64,000 bases of DNA from Mesorhizobium sp. (GCF_004962245.1 NZ_SUHQ01000012.1:62001-126000); one strand, 5' to 3'. Shown: positions 28,297-38,540, numbered from the stretch's first letter. The notes: generated by a model not told the origin, from the letters alone. Numbers and translations: made by a program.

Positions 28297-29237
28297 TGTC
28301 GCCGGCGGCCGCCCTGCCCATGGTCGATCAGCCGCGCTTCGGCGTGCGCGAGATGGCCTGGTGGGCGGGCGCGGCAGCGCTGGTTCTGGTGGCGCATGCC
28401 GCGATCGCCTATGCGATGCAGAGCTGGCGCCCGGCCGAGCCCGACGGCGGGTCGCCGCCGGCGCAGGTGATCGAGCTGTCGCCAATGGCGGTCACGCCGG
28501 CCATGCCGGCGCCGATGCCGGACGAGGTGGCGCCCGATCAGCCGGATCCAGTCGAGGAGCCCGAGACAGCCGAAACGGAGCCTCCGCCCGAGCCGCCCGT
28601 CGAGCGGGCAGAGCCGATCACAGAGCCGTCGGAAACCGTTCCGGCCGACGCAATCGAGCCCACGCCACCGACCGTGGCGGAACGGGTCGACCAGCCGCCG
28701 CTCGAGGAGGTTGTGCCTGACGTTGCCGAGGCCGTCACGCCGGAAGTGGTCATTCCGCTGCCGCAGCCGAGACCGGTCGACGCACCCGTCGAGACCAAGG
28801 CAAGGAAGCAGGCGAAGGCCAAGGTGAAGGAGCCCGTCGAAAAGGCCAAACCGAAAAGGGAAAAAGCCGAACCGCCCCGGACGACAGCCAGCGTCGCTGC
28901 GAAACCCGCAGCCAGGGCGGCTGCACCGAAATCGATCAAAGCAGCCTCGGGATCCCGCGGGGACTCCAAGAAGTGGAACTCGCAACTGACAAGGTGGATC
29001 AATCGGCACAAGCGCTATCCGAAGGCCGCTAAAGCCCGCCACTCGGAAGGAACTGTGAGGGTCTCTTTCATGGTGGCCGGCTCCGGCCGAGTGACGTCCG
29101 TTCGCATCACTCGTTCCTCCGGCGACCCTGATCTGGACCGCGGTGTACTCGATCTGCTGCAGGGCGCTACAGTGCCGGCACCGCCGGAAGGCGTTAGCTC
29201 GCGCGTCGATGTGCCCTTGACGTTCAGCCTGCGGTAA
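28296..29237 (+). CDS. tonB: energy transducer TonB
   Basis: Pro/Glu/Lys-rich middle, C-terminal TonB domain (YPKAAKARHSEGTVRVSFMVAGSGRV...SSGDPDLDRGVLDLL). Confidence 0.93.
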   Translation: MSPAAALPMVDQPRFGVREMAWWAGAAALVLVAHAAIAYAMQSWRPAEPDGGSPPAQVIELSPMAVTPAMPAPMPDEVAPDQPDPVEEPETAETEPPPEPPVERAEPITEPSETVPADAIEPTPPTVAERVDQPPLEEVVPDVAEAVTPEVVIPLPQPRPVDAPVETKARKQAKAKVKEPVEKAKPKREKAEPPRTTASVAAKPAARAAAPKSIKAASGSRGDSKKWNSQLTRWINRHKRYPKAAKARHSEGTVRVSFMVAGSGRVTSVRITRSSGDPDLDRGVLDLLQGATVPAPPEGVSSRVDVPLTFSLR

Positions 29238-29288
29238 TTAGGCGGCACGACGGTGCAGTGGCAGCGGTCTTGATGTCGAGCGGCCCGG

Positions 29289-30539
29289 TCAGCAAACAGC
29301 GTCGAAAACGACCTTCTGGGAAAGACCACCACCGGCGCGGTTTTCCAGTGTGACGGTGCCGCCGTAGCGTTCGATGATTTCCTTGGCGATGGCGAGGCCA
29401 AGGCCTGCGCCCGGAACGGATTGCCTGCGGCCGGGATCGACCCGAAAGAAGGGCTCGAACGCCTTGTTCAGCAGTTCCTGCGGGATACCCGGCCCGCGAT
29501 CGGCGATGGTGAGGACGGCGTGATTGCCCGCTGCGGAGAGAGAGATACTGCAGCCCTTGCCGTGGGTGGCGGCGTTGACGATCAGATTGCGCAGTGCCCG
29601 GCGAAGGCCGAGCGCGCCTGCCCTGACCGAGACCTTGTCGAGATGCGCGATCGACACGGCGTGACCGAGCGAAATCATCTCGGCCTCGATGTCCCGGACC
29701 AGCCTTTCGAGGTCGACCGGTTCGACGGCGTCCTGGTCGACCTCCTCGCGCACCAGCCGGATGGCGCTGTCGGCGATGCGGTCGAGCTCCTCGAGATCGT
29801 GCAGCCATTTTTCGCGTTCTTCGTCCGCCAGGAACTCGGCGCGCAGCCGCATACGCGTCATCGGTGTTCTCAAATCATGGCCCGCCGCGGCGACGAGGCG
29901 CATGCGGCTCTCCATGGCCGATTTGAGCTGCGTCGAAAGCTGGTTCAGCGCCCGTGCGGTGGCGCGGACCTCGCCGGGGCCCTCTTCCGGCAGAGGGGCA
30001 AGAATGCCATCCGGCCCGATGCGCGCTGTCGCGGATTCCAGCATGACCAGGGGCCGCGTCAGCACCGTCGCGAAGTAGAGCGAAACGGCGGTGGCGCCAA
30101 GCACGATGAGCGTGATCCAGCCGGCCAGGACCAGCCAGCGGTTGGCCGGCGGCGAGAAGTCGGGAATATCGACGGCCATCCAGCGGCCATCCGGGAGTTG
30201 CACCGAGGCGACCATGCCCGGTTTGCCCTCGACCCGCACGACGGTGGTGGGAAACGCTGTCCCGCTGTGTTCCAGCGCTCGGTTGAGAAAACGTGTTGCG
30301 CGTTCGTCTTCCTGCCCCTTTGCCGGTTGATCACCGAGCTCGATCTGGACATCGTTTGCGCCGGCGACATGGCCGGGAAGCGACTGCGCCAGAAGCCTGA
30401 TCTGCCGGGCGACCGGCTCTATCGTGGCTTCGGGTGCTGGTCCTCGCACCACGCTGACGACCGCAAGCGTCGCCAGAGCCACCACACCGACGATCGACGC
30501 TACCAGAAGCAGCGCAATCCGCGCCCTGAGCGAGGTCAT
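29289..30539 (-). CDS. sensor histidine kinase
   Basis: HAMP region, H-box AAGHDLRTPMTRMRLRAEFL, N/G boxes (LRNLIVNAATHG, DRGPGIP, GAGLGLAIAKEI). Confidence 0.95.
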   Translation of the reverse strand: MTSLRARIALLLVASIVGVVALATLAVVSVVRGPAPEATIEPVARQIRLLAQSLPGHVAGANDVQIELGDQPAKGQEDERATRFLNRALEHSGTAFPTTVVRVEGKPGMVASVQLPDGRWMAVDIPDFSPPANRWLVLAGWITLIVLGATAVSLYFATVLTRPLVMLESATARIGPDGILAPLPEEGPGEVRATARALNQLSTQLKSAMESRMRLVAAAGHDLRTPMTRMRLRAEFLADEEREKWLHDLEELDRIADSAIRLVREEVDQDAVEPVDLERLVRDIEAEMISLGHAVSIAHLDKVSVRAGALGLRRALRNLIVNAATHGKGCSISLSAAGNHAVLTIADRGPGIPQELLNKAFEPFFRVDPGRRQSVPGAGLGLAIAKEIIERYGGTVTLENRAGGGLSQKVVFDAVC

Positions 30540-31261
30540 GCCGGCGCGTCCACGGTCTCGACGCGGACGGTCAACTGATAACCGCCATTGCGCACCGTCT
30601 TGAAAAGCGGCTCTGCGGCATCCTCGCCAAGCTTGCGCCTCAGCCGGCTCATCAGCACGTCGACGGAGCGATCGAGCGGCTCGCGCTCGCGCCCTTGCGT
30701 GAGATCGAGAAGCTGGTCGCGCGACAGAACGCGGCCTGGTCTGTCGACAAAGACCTGCAGCAGGTCAAATTCCGCACCGGTCAGGTCGATCGCCTCTCCC
30801 TTGGCATTTGCCACGCGGCGGATTTCCGGCTCCATCGTGTAGCCGGCAAAGTGATAGATGCGGGCCATGGCGGGTGCTGCCTGGTCCTGCGCCGAGCGCC
30901 GCAGCACGGCGCGGATGCGGGCGGTCAGCTCACGCGGGTTGAACGGCTTACCAAGATAGTCGTCGGCGCCAAGCTCCAATCCGATGATGCGGTCGACATC
31001 CTCCTTCAGCGCCGTCAGCAGGATGACGGGAATGTGGGGTTTGCGATCCCGCAGGGCGCGGCAGATATCGAGCCCCGAGCCGTCGGGCAGCATGACGTCG
31101 AGCACGATCAGGTCGAATTGGCCGGTGGCCAGCCTGTGCTCGCACTCGCGCCGGTCCGCCGCCACCGAAACACGAAAACCTTGACCGTCGAGATAGCGCC
31201 CGAGAAGCGTCCTGATCTCGCGGTCGTCGTCGACGACAAGGATTTGGGGTTGTGACTGCAT
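30536..31261 (-). CDS. OmpR-family response regulator
   Basis: Receiver ILVVDDDREIRTLL...LIVLDVMLPDGSG and winged-helix C-terminus. Confidence 0.95.
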   Translation of the reverse strand: MQSQPQILVVDDDREIRTLLGRYLDGQGFRVSVAADRRECEHRLATGQFDLIVLDVMLPDGSGLDICRALRDRKPHIPVILLTALKEDVDRIIGLELGADDYLGKPFNPRELTARIRAVLRRSAQDQAAPAMARIYHFAGYTMEPEIRRVANAKGEAIDLTGAEFDLLQVFVDRPGRVLSRDQLLDLTQGREREPLDRSVDVLMSRLRRKLGEDAAEPLFKTVRNGGYQLTVRVETVDAPA

Positions 31262-31340
31262 TATCTGCCCGGTGCCGTTTGCGCTGTTCGTTACAGATTA
31301 TAGGGAGAGCCGGCGGCCAGCGGCATGGAAAATTGCAACC

Positions 31341-31409
31341 GAATGTTTCCAACCCAGAAGCGGAAACATTCGGAAACAAATCTCCCTTTCCTGGAAACCT
31401 TCGGCAACA
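31341..31409. promoter_or_regulatory. operator-like repeat array in the divergent response regulator / Spy-like gene region
   Basis: GAATGTTTCC-N11-GGAAACATTC inverted repeat plus GGAAACATTCGGAAACA and GGAAACCTTCGGCAACA spaced 31 bp. Confidence 0.6.
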
Positions 31410-31480
31410 GAGCGAAGCAAACGGGAAAAAGGCGCCTCCTATCCTCTCCCCATCCGAAGCATGTGGGAAAGGATTACATC

Positions 31481-32161
31481 ATGCAAAGCAGACTTTTTGC
31501 TCTCGGCCTTTTTTCCGTCGCGACCATTCATCCCGCTCTGGCGCAGCCAATCGATTTTGCCGCGGCGCCCGGCGGGAAACCGCCTGAAGTCGTGATGCAG
31601 GACGGCGCCAATCAAGGCCCGATGCCCGGGCCTGGCCCGCATCGGCTGACGCGGCATGGGCCGGACGGTTTCGGCCGGCAACATATGGGGCCGCCGCCGG
31701 AATTCAGGCTCGCAGCCCGGCTTTCCGCGCTCGAGACCCGCATCGGCGTCAGGGCCGAGCAGCTCGATGCCTGGCGCGATTATACCAGCGCGCTGCAGGC
31801 GGTGCTGGCACGGCCCGATCACGGCCCGGATGGTCCCGGCAGGCGCGGCCCGGATGCGGGAGTTCGCGGCGGTCCGGGCAGCGATGCCGATCACGGAACC
31901 CGCGATCCCTTCGCCTTCCAGGAAAGGCTGGCTGACGATCTTACCGAACGCGCGGCTTCGGCCGTAAAGCTGAAGCAGGCGATCGCCGCGCTTCGCGTCA
32001 AGCTCACGCCCGAACAGCTCGAAATCCTTGCTTCGGCGGACCAGCCGCACGGGCCACCCCCCGGCCCGTGGGGCAATCCGCCGGACGATGCAGCCGGCCC
32101 CGGAGGCCTGCCCGGTCCTGGCAGGCAGCTCCCGCCACCCTGGACAGGCGAGCAACTCTGA
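31481..32161 (+). CDS. Spy/CpxP-like periplasmic protein, Pro/Gly/His-rich
   Basis: Signal peptide, LTPEQLEIL (LTxxQ) motif, position between two-component system and efflux genes. Confidence 0.75.
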   Translation: MQSRLFALGLFSVATIHPALAQPIDFAAAPGGKPPEVVMQDGANQGPMPGPGPHRLTRHGPDGFGRQHMGPPPEFRLAARLSALETRIGVRAEQLDAWRDYTSALQAVLARPDHGPDGPGRRGPDAGVRGGPGSDADHGTRDPFAFQERLADDLTERAASAVKLKQAIAALRVKLTPEQLEILASADQPHGPPPGPWGNPPDDAAGPGGLPGPGRQLPPPWTGEQL

Positions 32162-32260
32162 CCGGCTGCACCGGCCGGCCCGCTGATCTGCCCCCGCTGT
32201 CGAGCGGGCCGGCCCTCGACTGATGAGATTAGGCCTTGGGGCCGATGAAAGAGGACTTCC

Positions 32261-32461
32261 ATGTGGGAAATGTTCGTGACGCTGCGGCTGCTGATGGCGG
32301 TCGCGCCTGAGCAGCGGCGCGGCACCGTGACGGCGCTGCGCTCGCTGCAGGCCTTCACTGGGGCGACCAGGCTCGTCTTCGGCACCTGGCGGCTTTCGCT
32401 CGGCGTTCCCCATTTCGAGAAAACCAGTTCAACCGACGGCGAAAAGACCCATGGCCGCTAG
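32261..32461 (+). CDS. possible small protein (66 aa) overlapping efflux adaptor start
   Basis: AGAGGAC SD-like sequence before ATG; stop overlaps adaptor start by 11 nt. Confidence 0.4.
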   Translation: MWEMFVTLRLLMAVAPEQRRGTVTALRSLQAFTGATRLVFGTWRLSLGVPHFEKTSSTDGEKTHGR

Positions 32462-33617
32462 ATTATCGCGCAAGAAATACCTGCTGCTTTTGGCCGTCAT
32501 TCTCGCCATCGCGATTGCCGCCATGCTCAAGGCCTACGGGCGCGGCACTGTCGATGCGAACGGGGCCGATGCGACCGCGCACAAGACACCTGTGCAGGCT
32601 GCCTCGCTGACAGTTTCGGTCGAAAAGGTGCGCAAGGATGAAATCGCCTCGGTGATCACCGCCACCGGCACGGTTCAGGCATGGCAGGAAGCCACGATCG
32701 GCTCGCAGACGAGCGGCCTGCAACTGACCGAGGTTCTCGTTGCCGAGGGCGATCATGTCAGCAAGGGTGATGTGATCGCGCGTCTCGACGATACCGTTCT
32801 GAGAGCCGAACTCGCCGAACAGAAGGCAGCCGTCGAGCAGGCGCATGCCACATTGGAGGCGGCCGAGACGGCTTCGGCGCGCGCCCAAAAGCTTATCGCC
32901 AGCAACGCGATCAGCACTGAGACGGCCGAGGAAAGAGCGACGACGGTCAAGACAAGCCGGGCACAACTCGTCCAGGCGCAGGCGGCGGCGGACAACATCG
33001 CCGCGCAACTCGCGCGGACCGAAATCCGCTCGCCCTTCGACGGTACGGTTTCCACCAGGCCGGCAGTCGCCGGTTCCATCGTTCAGTCCGGCACGGAACT
33101 GATGAGGATCGTGCGCGCCGGCAAGGTCGAGGTCGCCGTCCAGATGCCCGAGAAGGATCTGGCTGCGATCACCGCCGACCAGGCGGCGACCATTACCGAC
33201 GCCTCCGGCAGGGCGTTTTCCGGCAGAGTCAGCTCGATCGCCGAGAAGGTCGACGGCACCACCCGTCTGGGTACCGTCTATGTCGCGCCGCAGGACAATT
33301 CCGGGCTCAGGCCCGGCATGTTCGCCCGCGTCTCGATCGCCACGTCCGCGGCGCAAGTCCTGAACGTCGCGGAAAGCGCGCTGACATGGCGCGATGGCAA
33401 GCCGAGCGTTTTCGTCGTCGGCCAGGACGGCAAGGTCGCGGCCCGCGCGGTGGAGACCGGCAGCCGCAAGAACGGCCGCGTCGCCATCGTCTCCGGGCTG
33501 GCCGAAGGCGACAGCGTCGTCGTCTCCGGCGCGGGCCTGCTCAATGACGGCAATCTCGTTCGCGTCGCGGCGGGCGATGCCGGCCAGGCCGCATCGGGGA
33601 CGGAGACGGTGCGATGA
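32451..33617 (+). CDS. efflux RND transporter periplasmic adaptor subunit
   Basis: HlyD/MFP pattern (ATIGSQTSGLQLTEVLVAEGDHVSKGDVIARLD; IRSPFDGTVSTRPAVAGSIV). Confidence 0.93.
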   Translation: MAARLSRKKYLLLLAVILAIAIAAMLKAYGRGTVDANGADATAHKTPVQAASLTVSVEKVRKDEIASVITATGTVQAWQEATIGSQTSGLQLTEVLVAEGDHVSKGDVIARLDDTVLRAELAEQKAAVEQAHATLEAAETASARAQKLIASNAISTETAEERATTVKTSRAQLVQAQAAADNIAAQLARTEIRSPFDGTVSTRPAVAGSIVQSGTELMRIVRAGKVEVAVQMPEKDLAAITADQAATITDASGRAFSGRVSSIAEKVDGTTRLGTVYVAPQDNSGLRPGMFARVSIATSAAQVLNVAESALTWRDGKPSVFVVGQDGKVAARAVETGSRKNGRVAIVSGLAEGDSVVVSGAGLLNDGNLVRVAAGDAGQAASGTETVR

Positions 33618-36600
33618 ACGCCATTTCCTCCTGGTCGATCCGCAATCCGGTTCCGACCATCGTCTTGTTCCTGTCGCTGACGATCGCCGGCCTCTACGGC
33701 TTCATGCAGCTCAGAACCAACAACATGCCTGACATCGACCTGCCGACGGTCACCGTCACGGTGACGCAGACGGGCGCCGCACCCAGCGAGATGGAAGTGC
33801 AGGTCGCGCAGGTCATCGAGAATGCCGTGGCGAGCCTGGAAGGCGTCGACGATGTGTCGACCTCGATCAGCGAAGGCTCCTCGGTCACATCAGTCGAATT
33901 CACGCTCGACACCGACCCCGAGACGGCCACCAACAACGTGCGCAACGCGGTCTCCAGTGTCCAGTCCAGCCTGCCGGCCGCTGCCACCACGCCCGTCGTG
34001 ACGAAGGTCAATGCATCAGGCAATTCGGTGCTGACCTACGTGATCGAGGCGCCGGTCATGTCGCCCGACGCGCTGAGCTGGTACATCGACAACGACGTTG
34101 CCAAGGCGATGCTGGGCGTCGATGGCGTGTCCAAGATCACCCGTTCGGGCGGCGTTGACAGGGTCATCCGCGTCGAGCTCGATCCCGACCGCCTTGCTGC
34201 GCTCGGCATCAGCGCCGGCGATGTCAGTCAGACGCTCGCCGCCAACAACGTCAACCAGCCGGGCGGCCGCGCCACCATCGGCAGCCAGGAGCAATCGGTT
34301 CGCACGCTGGCCAGTGCCCAGACCGTCGAGGCGCTGGCCGATACGCGCATCGCGCTTGCGGGCACCGGCGACGTCAAGCTCTCCGACCTCGGCACGGTGG
34401 TCGACAGCTGGGAAAAGCCACGCCAGGCGGCCTATCTCGATGGCAAGCAAGTCGTTGCCTTCAATATCTACCGGTCCGTCGGTTCAAGCGAGATCGACGT
34501 GGTCAAGGCCGCGCGCGCCGCGATTGCCGAGATGGGCGCCAAGACAGATGCAGCCAAATTCACAGAGGTCACCTCGTCTTCCGGCTTTGTCCAGGAAAGT
34601 TACGATGCCGCGTTCGAGGCGCTGTGGCTTGGCGCGCTGCTCGCCATTGGCGTCGTCTGGCTGTTCCTGCGCGACATCAGGGCGACGCTGGTGTCGGCGG
34701 TCGCGATGCCGCTGTCGCTGGTCCCGACCTTCGCGGTGATGGCGGCGTTCGACATCTCGCTCAACAACATCACGTTGCTGGCCTTGTCGCTGGTGGTCGG
34801 CATCCTTGTCGACGACGCCATCGTCGAGATCGAGAACATCGTGCGCCATATGCGCCAGACCGGCGCCAGCGCCTATCAGGCGGCGATCGAGGCCGCCGAC
34901 GAGATCGGGCTCGCCGTGGTGGCGACCACCGCCACGATCGTCGCCGTCTTCCTGCCGGTGGCCTTCATGCCGGGCATTCCCGGAAAATTCTTCTTCAGCT
35001 TCGCGGTTGCGGTGTGCGTGTCGGTTCTGTTCTCGCTGCTGGTGGCGCGCATGCTGACCCCGCTGATGGGCGCCTACCTCGTGCGCGCCGGCGGTCACCG
35101 CGAGGAGGACACGCCAGCCTGGGTGCCGACCTATCTCTGGCTGCTGCGCAAGGCGCTCGACCATCGCTGGATCACGCTTGTTGCCGGCATCGCCTTCTTC
35201 GCCGGCTCGATGGCGCTGGCGACGCAACTGCCGACCGAGTTCATGGCGGCGACGGATCGCGGCCGCTCGATGATCTCGGTCGAGCTGCAACCGGGATCGA
35301 CGATCGAGCAGACGACGGCCGTGGTGCAGGACATCATCAGGCGCCTGGAAGGCGAACCGGCGGTCGACAGCATCTTTGCCACGATCGGCACGGCAGCCGA
35401 GTCGGGCGGCGGGCCGACCCGCGGATCGACATCGGCCGAAGTGCGCAGCGCCAATGTCACCGTCAATCTGAAGCCGCGCGACGAGCGGGCTGTCAGTCAG
35501 CAGGAATTCGAGGCCGCGGCCTCACCGAAGCTCAACGATATTCCCGGTGCGCGCATCCAGTTCGGCGCCGACGGCTTTTCGGGCGCCAAGGTGTCGATCA
35601 CGCTGGTGGGCGACAATGGCGTTGCGCTGCAGAAGACCAGCGACGCGCTGATCGACCAGATGAAGTCGGTTCCCGGCCTCAGCAATCCGACATCGACTGC
35701 GGCAACGACCAAGCCCGAGCTGATCGTGCGCCCCGACAGCGCAAAGGCGGCCGAGCTCGGCATCACGCCGACCGAGATCGCCGAGACGGTGAAGATCGCC
35801 ACCGTCGGCGATACCGACACCAGCCTGCCGAAATTCAATCTCGGCGACCGCCAGGTGTCGATCGTCGTGACCTTGCCCGACGGCGCCATCGACGACCCTT
35901 CGAAGCTCGCCATCCTGCCGTTGACCGGCAGCAAGGGCACCGTGCCGCTTGCCGCGATCGCCGACATCAACTTCAGCGCTGGTCCGAACAGCATTGCGCG
36001 GGTGGATCGCAGCCGCAGCGCCACCGTCGAGGCGGATCTCTCCGGCATTACGCTCGGCGAGGCGACCACCGCCATCCGCGCCTTGCCGGCAATGCAGGAC
36101 CTGCCCGCGGGCGTGCATGAACTGGCGCGCGGCGACGCCGCCCGCATGCAGGAACTGTTCTCCGGCTTTGCCACGGCAATCGCCGCAGGCATCCTACTGA
36201 TGTACCTGACGCTGGTGCTTCTGTTCCGTAGCTTCGTGCAGCCGGTGACGATCCTGGTCGCGCTGCCGCTCTCGGTCGGCGGTGCGCTCGGCTTCATGCT
36301 GATCACCGGCAAGGCGCTTGGGCTTTCGCCGCTGATCGGCCTGCTGATGCTGATGGGCATCGCGGCCAAGAACTCGATCCTGCTGGTCGAGTACGCTCTG
36401 GTGGCGGAGAAGGAACGTGGCATGAGCCGCTTCGAGGCGCTGATCGACGCCGCTCGCAAGCGGGCGCGGCCGATCGTCATGACATCGATCGCCATGGGCG
36501 CCGGCATGCTGCCGATCGCGCTCGGCATCGGCGCCGATGCCGAAACGCGCGCGCCAATGGCCATTGCCGTCATCGGCGGGCTGCTGTCCTCGACGGTGCT

Positions 36601-36745
36601 CAGCCTGGTCTATGTGCCGGTGGTCTACACCTTCATGGACGACATCCGGCGCTTCCTCGGCCGCCATCTGCGCAAGCTGCTGGTGGAACGATCCGATGCC
36701 GAGGCAGCAACTGAGCTGCCGGACGCTCGCACCGAAAAGGTGTGA
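33614..36745 (+). CDS. efflux RND transporter permease subunit
   Basis: AcrB/HAE-type motifs (VGILVDDAIVEIENI; GLLMLMGIAAKNSILLVEYA), 1043 aa. Confidence 0.95.
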   Translation: MNAISSWSIRNPVPTIVLFLSLTIAGLYGFMQLRTNNMPDIDLPTVTVTVTQTGAAPSEMEVQVAQVIENAVASLEGVDDVSTSISEGSSVTSVEFTLDTDPETATNNVRNAVSSVQSSLPAAATTPVVTKVNASGNSVLTYVIEAPVMSPDALSWYIDNDVAKAMLGVDGVSKITRSGGVDRVIRVELDPDRLAALGISAGDVSQTLAANNVNQPGGRATIGSQEQSVRTLASAQTVEALADTRIALAGTGDVKLSDLGTVVDSWEKPRQAAYLDGKQVVAFNIYRSVGSSEIDVVKAARAAIAEMGAKTDAAKFTEVTSSSGFVQESYDAAFEALWLGALLAIGVVWLFLRDIRATLVSAVAMPLSLVPTFAVMAAFDISLNNITLLALSLVVGILVDDAIVEIENIVRHMRQTGASAYQAAIEAADEIGLAVVATTATIVAVFLPVAFMPGIPGKFFFSFAVAVCVSVLFSLLVARMLTPLMGAYLVRAGGHREEDTPAWVPTYLWLLRKALDHRWITLVAGIAFFAGSMALATQLPTEFMAATDRGRSMISVELQPGSTIEQTTAVVQDIIRRLEGEPAVDSIFATIGTAAESGGGPTRGSTSAEVRSANVTVNLKPRDERAVSQQEFEAAASPKLNDIPGARIQFGADGFSGAKVSITLVGDNGVALQKTSDALIDQMKSVPGLSNPTSTAATTKPELIVRPDSAKAAELGITPTEIAETVKIATVGDTDTSLPKFNLGDRQVSIVVTLPDGAIDDPSKLAILPLTGSKGTVPLAAIADINFSAGPNSIARVDRSRSATVEADLSGITLGEATTAIRALPAMQDLPAGVHELARGDAARMQELFSGFATAIAAGILLMYLTLVLLFRSFVQPVTILVALPLSVGGALGFMLITGKALGLSPLIGLLMLMGIAAKNSILLVEYALVAEKERGMSRFEALIDAARKRARPIVMTSIAMGAGMLPIALGIGADAETRAPMAIAVIGGLLSSTVLSLVYVPVVYTFMDDIRRFLGRHLRKLLVERSDAEAATELPDARTEKV

Positions 36746-36874
36746 TCGGAACGCCGGTCACCGAAGCCCGCCGCCCTTCCTTCGCCGCCTCACCGTCGAG
36801 TTTACGAAACGCGGGTGGGCGCGCCGGCGGATGCCGGTGGCAAGCAGTAGTCAATCGGAATTGAGGGTAGACGC

Positions 36875-38401
36875 ATGAAAAATGAAGGCCAAGTCGGCTC
36901 GACGGCAGGAGCATCCGAGAAAGCACGGGCAGGGATGCGAATTGCTGTCCTGATGCTGACCGCAACAGCCCTTGCGGGATGCGTCGTCGGCCCGGACTAT
37001 CGGAAGCCAATTCTGGCGATGCCGGCCATGTGGAGCGGCCAGAAATCGTCAAAGCCCGTCAAGCCGCCGCAATTGTCGAAATGGTGGCAGCGCCTGCGCG
37101 ATCCCCAGCTGAATGCGCTTGTCGACGAGGCGGTTGCCGGCAATCTCGACGTTGCCACCGCAAAAGCCAAGATCCGCGAGGCGCGCGCCAGCTATCGCCA
37201 GAGCGCCGGCACATTGTTCCCGTCCGCCGACGGTTCCGGGTCCGCCACCCGTAACAAGGACAGCTCGTCCACATCGGGCGGAACCGCCAGCGATGCCTAT
37301 AGCCAGTACCAGGCCGGCTTCGACGCCAGTTGGGAGCTCGACCTGTTCGGTGCCAATCGCAGGAAGGTCGAGGCCGCCCGCTACGGGCTGGATGCGTCCG
37401 AGGAAGAGCTTCGTTCGACGCTTCTCACCCTGATCGGCGATGTTGCATCCTACTATGCCGAGGCGCGCGGCTATCAGGCGCGCATCGGCCTCGCCCGGCG
37501 TGCAGCCGCGTCGCAAATGCAAACCGCAGCGCTCACCCGCTCCATGGCGCAAGCCGGCATGTCAACGGCGGCGGATGTCGCGAAGGCCATCGGTCAGGCA
37601 AGCAGCACGGAGGCAGACGTTCCGACGCTGGAGGCAGGCTATGCCGAAGCGGTGCATCGGCTTTCCGTGCTCACGGGACGCCCGCCGGCGGCATTGACCG
37701 AGCGGCTGAAGCGCGTTGCGCCGATACCAACGCCGCGTCTGCCCATCCCGACCGGGATTCCTGCCGACATTCTACTCTCCCGCCCCGACGTCCGTATGGC
37801 GGAGCGGCAATATGCGCAATATACCGCCAAGATCGGCCAGGCTGAGGCGGCTCGCTATCCCAGCGTCAGTCTGACCGGAGACATCGACACGACCGCCTTC
37901 AAGGTCGGTGATCTCGGCAAGAATTCCACGATCGGCTGGTCCTTCGGGCCGACGCTGAGCGTGCCGGTGTTCAACGGTGGCCAGTTGAAGGCGGCCGTCG
38001 AGGTGGCGAGAGCCCAGCGCGATCAGTATTTCATCGCCTACAGATCGTCCGTGCTGACGGCACTCGAAGACGTGGAAAACGCGCTCGTTTCGCTGCGCCA
38101 GGAGCGAATCCGGAATTCCAAGCTTGCGTCCTCGGCGAAATCCTATGGCGACGCCGCGCGTATCGCGCGTACCCTTTACAAGTCCGGGGAAACGAGCCTT
38201 CTCGATGTGCTGGACACCGAACGATCGCTCTATTCGGCCGAGGACGATCTGCTGCAAAGCCGCATTGCAATTGCGACCGACTACATCGCCCTCAACAAGG
38301 CGCTCGGCGGCGGCTGGGATGGCACCATCGAGACCGCCAAACCCGAGATCGTCGACGTCAAGACCGGTCCCCGGCTGGCTTCCGAGCCTATGACGCAGTG
38401 A
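36875..38401 (+). CDS. efflux transporter outer membrane lipoprotein (NodT family)
   Basis: Lipobox LAGCVVGPDYRKP; TolC-like repeats; alternative Met start at 36935. Confidence 0.9.
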   Translation: MKNEGQVGSTAGASEKARAGMRIAVLMLTATALAGCVVGPDYRKPILAMPAMWSGQKSSKPVKPPQLSKWWQRLRDPQLNALVDEAVAGNLDVATAKAKIREARASYRQSAGTLFPSADGSGSATRNKDSSSTSGGTASDAYSQYQAGFDASWELDLFGANRRKVEAARYGLDASEEELRSTLLTLIGDVASYYAEARGYQARIGLARRAAASQMQTAALTRSMAQAGMSTAADVAKAIGQASSTEADVPTLEAGYAEAVHRLSVLTGRPPAALTERLKRVAPIPTPRLPIPTGIPADILLSRPDVRMAERQYAQYTAKIGQAEAARYPSVSLTGDIDTTAFKVGDLGKNSTIGWSFGPTLSVPVFNGGQLKAAVEVARAQRDQYFIAYRSSVLTALEDVENALVSLRQERIRNSKLASSAKSYGDAARIARTLYKSGETSLLDVLDTERSLYSAEDDLLQSRIAIATDYIALNKALGGGWDGTIETAKPEIVDVKTGPRLASEPMTQ

Positions 38402-38540
38402 AGGAGGTGCGCCATAGTTCGGCACGGGGTCGTCTTCGGGCGCTGAACATTTGCGGGATGAAGAGGATGAGCCGCTTGCCCGTGTCATTCGGCTGTCATA
38501 TGTTCGCCGTATATATCCATAGTTCCGGATTTAAAGATAC

